A stretch of DNA of 8,632 bases, from positions 1 through 8,632 of the forward strand of contig JAODNB010000305.1 of NCBI GenBank assembly GCA_025464795.1, given 5' to 3'. Each line of letters opens with the position of its first letter. The first letter of the stretch is position 1. Positions 6,123-8,632 of the stretch are shown one piece after another. Below the pieces are notes generated by a model that did no database searches, was not told the origin of the DNA, and was given only the letters and a program-made list of their open reading frames with translations. Position numbers and translations under genes: made by a program. Source of the DNA: Frankiales bacterium (lineage in GTDB: Bacteria; Actinomycetota; Actinomycetes; Mycobacteriales; SCTD01).

Positions 6123-7426
6123 GCATGCGCCGGCGCATCGCGCTCTCGACGGTCGCGGCTGCTCTCGTCGGTGTCCTCGCGGCCGGCCTGGTCGCGCTGG
6201 GGCTCGTCCGGAGCGCGTACGACGGACAGGCCCGCACGGTCCTGCACCGTGAGGCGGTCCTCATCGCCAACCTGCAGGACGTGCAGCGCGGCAAGCTCGC
6301 CGCGCGCGCCGTGACGTCCCTCGGCGTCACCATCGTCCGGGTTCGACCCAACGGCGCCGTCCTCGGACGCAAGGCGGCCGATCCGGCTGATGTCGCTGCC
6401 GCGACGGCCGGCCGGGAGAGCGCCAGCACCCGCAGGATCGGTGGAGTCCGCTACCTCGTCGAAGTGCAGCCCGTGGACACCGGCGGGGGAGTGATCCTGC
6501 TCCAGCCGCTGTCCGACGCGCGGGCCGTCACCAGCGGTGTCTTCCGCAGGCTGACCCTGGCTCTCGCCCTGGGACTCGGTGCGGCCGTGCTCATCGGGGT
6601 CGCCCTCGCGCGACGTCTCACCCAGCCCCTCGTCCGAGCAGCGGACGCAGCCCACAGCCTGGCGGCCGGGGACCGCACCATCCGGCTCGCCGAGGACGGG
6701 CCGGACGAGCTGGCCGATCTCAGCCGCTCGCTCAACGCACTGGCCCAGGCGCTCGCCACCAGCGAGGCAAGAGAGCGGGAGTTCCTGCTCTCGGTGAGCC
6801 ACGAGCTGCGCACTCCGTTGACGGGCATCCGCGGCTTCGCGGAGGCGATCGGCGAGGGCGTCGGGGACCCGCTGGAGGCCGGCCGGACGATCGAGGCCGA
6901 AGCCGAGCGCATGCAGCGCCTCGTCTCCGACCTGCTCGACCTGGCCCGCGCTGGAGCGGACGACTTCCGGCTCGACCTGTCGGCGGTCGACCTGCGCGAG
7001 CTGGTACGGGATGCGGCGACGGTGTGGCAGCGCAGGTGCGACGACGTCGGCGTCCTCTTCAGCACGGAGCTCCCCGCGGGTCCGGTTGTCGTGCACACCG
7101 ACGCCGGACGGATCCGGCAGGTCCTCGACGGCCTTGCCGAGAACGCGCTGCGGGTCACCCCCTCAGACCGGCCGATCGTCTTCGCGGTCCAGCAGGGGGG
7201 AGTCCTCCAGGTGCGCGACGGAGGGCCCGGGCTCAGCCCCGAGGACCTGCCCGTGGCCTTCGAGCGCTCGGTCCTCTACGACCGCTACCGCGGCGTCCGC
7301 CAGGTCGGTACGGGTCTCGGACTGGCGCTCGTCGGCGCCCTCGTCGCGAGGCTGGGGGGAACGGCGGAAGCAGGCCGCGCCCCCGAGGGCGGGGCCTGCT
7401 TCACCGTGCGGCTACCGGGTCAGTGA
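6119..7426 (+). CDS. Membrane sensor histidine kinase, partner of the upstream response regulator
   Basis: A 435-residue kinase with the standard order: TM1 at about residues 8-31, an extracytoplasmic sensor region of about 110 residues (32-143), TM2 at about 145-164, HAMP to about 218, a HisKA helix with the phospho-accepting H228 in SVSHELRTPLTG, then the ATPase domain with N box (LAENALRV, N342), G1 (VRDGGPGL, D367) and G2 (GTGLGL, 397-402). All catalytic residues are present. The sensor region has no recognisable domain, so the signal is unknown. The GTG start overlaps the regulator's stop codon as GTGA, which implies one transcript and coupled translation; an ATG two codons later is an alternative. 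The 3' end overlaps the convergent exported-protein gene by 7 bp. Confidence 0.94.
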   Translation: MSMRRRIALSTVAAALVGVLAAGLVALGLVRSAYDGQARTVLHREAVLIANLQDVQRGKLAARAVTSLGVTIVRVRPNGAVLGRKAADPADVAAATAGRESASTRRIGGVRYLVEVQPVDTGGGVILLQPLSDARAVTSGVFRRLTLALALGLGAAVLIGVALARRLTQPLVRAADAAHSLAAGDRTIRLAEDGPDELADLSRSLNALAQALATSEAREREFLLSVSHELRTPLTGIRGFAEAIGEGVGDPLEAGRTIEAEAERMQRLVSDLLDLARAGADDFRLDLSAVDLRELVRDAATVWQRRCDDVGVLFSTELPAGPVVVHTDAGRIRQVLDGLAENALRVTPSDRPIVFAVQQGGVLQVRDGGPGLSPEDLPVAFERSVLYDRYRGVRQVGTGLGLALVGALVARLGGTAEAGRAPEGGACFTVRLPGQ

Positions 7427-7911
7427 CGCTCGATCGCGAACGGGACGCTGGTCGGGTGCACGCGGCGAGCACCGAGGAAGACCTGCGTGGTGCTCGCACC
7501 CTTGCCGTCGACCTTCACGTTCGCCTTGAGCGCGTGTGAGCACTCCGCCGTGAAGCGCACGCCGTCGAGGTGGCCCACGTTCGTGAACCGGAAGGTCAGG
7601 GTGTGACCGTCCTTGCTGATCGCGACGGCGTCACCCTTCTCCAAGTGCAGCCTCGTGAGGTGGCTGATCTCCTTGGTCGCGGTGATGGTCCCCGCGACGA
7701 CCATCCGACTTCCGGCGGGGTGCGTGACGCGGAGGTTCCACCCGTTGCCGTCGTGGAACAGGTACAGCGCGCCGGTCTGGCCGGCTTGCACGTTCGGGTT
7801 GCCCTGGACGGACGCGGGCAGCGCTCCGCAGCTGTCGGTAGCGGCGGTCGCGGGGGCGGCGACGGCCAGGACGGAGGCGGCGACGCCTGCTGTGACGAAG
7901 GCCTTGATCAT
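7420..7911 (-). CDS. Small exported protein of unknown family, probable target of the adjacent two-component system
   Basis: I do not recognise the family. The 163-residue product begins with a Sec signal peptide: MIK start, hydrophobic core at about residues 4-19 and a likely cleavage after ATA (residue 23). The mature protein, about 140 residues, has exactly two cysteines (C28 and C124), suggesting one disulfide. It is predicted mostly beta: alternating strands such as GALYLFHDGNGWNLRVTHP, SRMVVAGTITATKEI, GDAVAISKDGHTLTFRF and GVRFTAEC. It has no transmembrane segment after the signal, no lipobox and no sortase motif, so it is probably free in the cell-wall space or medium. AGGAG lies seven bases before the ATG. 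A tandem regulator box lies 81 bp upstream. Its tail-to-tail position against the kinase gene and the shared box suggest it belongs to the same regulatory module. Confidence 0.78.
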   Translation of the reverse strand: MIKAFVTAGVAASVLAVAAPATAATDSCGALPASVQGNPNVQAGQTGALYLFHDGNGWNLRVTHPAGSRMVVAGTITATKEISHLTRLHLEKGDAVAISKDGHTLTFRFTNVGHLDGVRFTAECSHALKANVKVDGKGASTTQVFLGARRVHPTSVPFAIERH

Positions 7912-7918
7912 GTCGGGA

Positions 7919-7923
7919 CTCCT
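7919..7923 (-). promoter_or_regulatory. Ribosome binding site (AGGAG) of the exported two-cysteine protein
   Basis: AGGAG on the minus strand, seven bases before the ATG at 7911. Together with the GGAG of the other exported-protein gene, it contrasts with the leaderless starts of most other genes here. Confidence 0.6.
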
Positions 7924-7929
7924 GCTTCC

Positions 7930-7946
7930 GGCCGCACGGTGCGGCC
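7930..7946. repeat. Perfect 17-bp inverted repeat (GGCCGCAC-G-GTGCGGCC)
   Basis: Eight-base arms match perfectly around one central base. It lies six bases upstream of the AGGAG of the exported two-cysteine protein. It may be an operator for a dimeric repressor, or a hairpin in the 5' leader that affects translation or stability. It is not followed by a T-run on either strand, so it is not a typical intrinsic terminator. Confidence 0.6.
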
Positions 7947-7961
7947 ACCTGCAGCAGGCTG

Positions 7962-7981
7962 CTCGGCCCGCATGAGCCGAG
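7962..7981. repeat. Inverted repeat with 6-base arms (CTCGGC...GCCGAG)
   Basis: Perfect 6-base arms with an 8-base loop. It lies downstream of the SRPBCC stop codon and upstream of the exported-protein gene on the same strand. It may act as a weak terminator of the SRPBCC transcript or as part of the leader. No T-run follows. Confidence 0.4.
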
Positions 7982-7992
7982 TCCCCTTGTCG

Positions 7993-8010
7993 TGTAAGGG
8001 TTTCGTCAGG
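7993..8010. promoter_or_regulatory. Tandem 11-bp-period box, candidate binding site of the OmpR-family regulator (copy 2)
   Basis: The plus strand reads TGTAAG-GGTTT-CGTCAG-G. It matches the box at 5384-5401 at 13 of 18 positions, including the central GTT of the spacer and the trailing G. The orientation relative to the downstream exported-protein gene is the same as at copy 1, and the distance to the start is similar (81 versus 65 bp). It overlaps the last codon and stop of the SRPBCC gene. Confidence 0.5.
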
Positions 8011-8422
8011 CCTTCGCGTCGACGGTCTTGAGGCCCTTGCTCACGTTACGGGTCAGCCCGGCCTGGATGATCCTGTCCAGCACAGGGGGCGCGTCGAACT
8101 CGATGACGTAGTGCAGCCGGCAACCCGCGCCCTGGGGGATGAAGGTCATCGTGCCCTTGTGGTTCTTGAGCGGTGAGCCCATGCTGATGCGGTAGACGAT
8201 GAGCTGGTCGTCCACCACCTCGGTGATGGTCTCCTCGAAAGCGGGCAGCGGCCCCAGTCGCAGCCTCCGTACGGACCCGACTCCGTTTCGGCTGGTGTCG
8301 CCGTCCTGGAGCCGGGTGACGCTCAGCCCGAACAGCGGCGCGAGGTTCTCGTGCTCGCTGAGGTAGGCGAAGATGCGGTCCACCGGGAGGGCGAAGTCCT
8401 GCGTGATGTCGACTCTCTGCAT
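8006..8422 (-). CDS. SRPBCC-fold (polyketide cyclase/START-like) protein
   Basis: A 138-residue cytoplasmic protein matching the single-domain SRPBCC layout: a first strand with VDITQDFALPVDRIFAYLSEHENLAPLFG (typical 'P-V-D-x-I-F-A-Y-L' helix after strand one), then strands GVGSVRRLRL, FEETITEVVDDQLIVYRISMGSP, GTMTFIPQGAGCRLHYVIEF, and a long C-terminal helix (VLDRIIQAGLTRNVSKGLKTV). Such proteins bind hydrophobic ligands in a deep cavity; some are cyclases, many have no known function. The ATG at 8422 sits exactly six bases after a TAAGGT -10 element, pointing to leaderless expression independent of the peptidase gene nine bases upstream. Confidence 0.83.
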   Translation of the reverse strand: MQRVDITQDFALPVDRIFAYLSEHENLAPLFGLSVTRLQDGDTSRNGVGSVRRLRLGPLPAFEETITEVVDDQLIVYRISMGSPLKNHKGTMTFIPQGAGCRLHYVIEFDAPPVLDRIIQAGLTRNVSKGLKTVDAKA

Positions 8423-8428
8423 GTGAGG

Positions 8429-8434
8429 ACCTTA
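8429..8434 (-). promoter_or_regulatory. -10 element (TAAGGT on the minus strand) for the SRPBCC gene, sharing bases with the upstream stop codon
   Basis: TAAGGT fits tANNNT and is followed by six bases (CCTCAC) and the ATG at 8422. Its TAA is also the stop codon of the M18 peptidase gene, so termination of one gene and promotion of the next use the same three bases. Confidence 0.55.
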
Positions 8435-8632
8435 GTCAGCAGACAGGCAGGCGGTCATGGCGGCGATCATCAGCGGGATGTCCTCCTCCGACGCGACCTC
8501 CCGGCACGAGTGCATCGCCAGCATCGGGTTGCCGACGTCGGCCGTGGCGATGCCGAGCCGGGTCGCCGTCAGCGGTCCGATGGTCGAGCCGCACGGCAGG
8601 TCGGCACGAGTCACGAAGTCCTGCACCGGCAC
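8432..8632 (-). CDS. M18-family aminopeptidase, C-terminal fragment (5' end outside the window)
   Basis: The last 66 codons of a gene that begins beyond the right edge; the first visible codon is an internal GTG (Val). The segment ADLPCGSTIGPLTATRLGI and DVGNPMLAMHSCRE are the C-terminal signature of family M18 zinc aminopeptidases (aspartyl aminopeptidase type, as in DNPEP, Ape4 and bacterial ApeB relatives). The His in AMHS is a metal ligand in the family. The fragment ends with an EEDIPLMIAAMTACL helix, as usual. The catalytic acids and other zinc ligands lie off-window. Family enzymes remove N-terminal acidic or neutral residues from cytoplasmic peptides as large multimers. The stop is nine bases before the SRPBCC start. 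Confidence 0.88.
   Translation of the reverse strand: MPVQDFVTRADLPCGSTIGPLTATRLGIATADVGNPMLAMHSCREVASEEDIPLMIAAMTACLSAD

Noticed and set aside
6101..7158. Long minus-strand frames opposite the histidine kinase
   Set aside because: The kinase has every catalytic motif in the plus frame. The antisense products are low-complexity charged or Ser/Arg-rich sequences.
7962..7981. Intrinsic terminator after the SRPBCC gene
   Set aside because: The hairpin has no T-run after it on the minus strand, so it is listed only as an inverted repeat.
1..8632. Search for mobile elements, CRISPR arrays, tRNA or rRNA genes, toxin-antitoxin pairs and other defence genes
   Set aside because: No transposase or integrase motif, terminal repeats, regularly spaced repeats, cloverleaf or rRNA-like stretch was seen by eye, and composition is even throughout.

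Overview
The window is GC-rich throughout and comes from the chromosome of a high-GC Gram-positive bacterium (Actinomycetota). This rests on strong third-position G/C bias, frequent GTG starts, Ala/Arg/Asp-rich proteins and the many start codons placed exactly where a leaderless transcript would begin (a tANNNT -10 element six bases upstream). I cannot name a genus. I see no insertion sequence, CRISPR array, rRNA, tRNA or prophage signal. The window looks like ordinary chromosome, cut at both ends inside a gene.

Left part (1-4906). The 3' end of a CocE/NonD-type serine hydrolase is followed on the same strand by an EamA/DMT transporter, a GNAT acetyltransferase resembling AAC(6')-Ib, a pyridoxamine-phosphate-oxidase-like flavin protein, and a small membrane-anchored protein of unknown function. 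A DUF2461 protein (minus strand) and a Nudix hydrolase (plus strand) follow, transcribed divergently from starts only 31 bp apart. Nearly every one of these genes seems to have its own -10 element and to be translated leaderless, so this closely packed run is probably not one operon.

Right part (4878-8632). An OmpR-family response regulator and its sensor histidine kinase overlap by 4 bp (GTGA) and form an operon. On each side, on the opposite strand, is a gene for a small Sec-exported protein: a DUF5666-like protein on the left and an unrecognised two-cysteine protein on the right. Unlike most of the other genes, both exported-protein genes have clear Shine-Dalgarno sequences. Upstream of each, in the same orientation and at similar distance, lies an 18-bp element made of two 6-bp half-sites with 11-bp periodicity (TGYAAG-N5-YGTMAG). 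The two copies share 13 of 18 bases. This spacing is the classic OmpR/PhoB-family arrangement. The left copy also lies just upstream of the regulator's own promoter. My main inference is a compact, self-contained signalling module: kinase, regulator and two exported target proteins, with autoregulation.

The window ends with a small SRPBCC-fold protein and the C-terminus of an M18 aminopeptidase, both on the minus strand. The stop codon of the peptidase gene forms the first half of the SRPBCC gene's -10 hexamer.

No stretch longer than about 125 bp lacks a gene. The two longest gaps (5319-5441 and 7912-8005) are the regulatory regions described.
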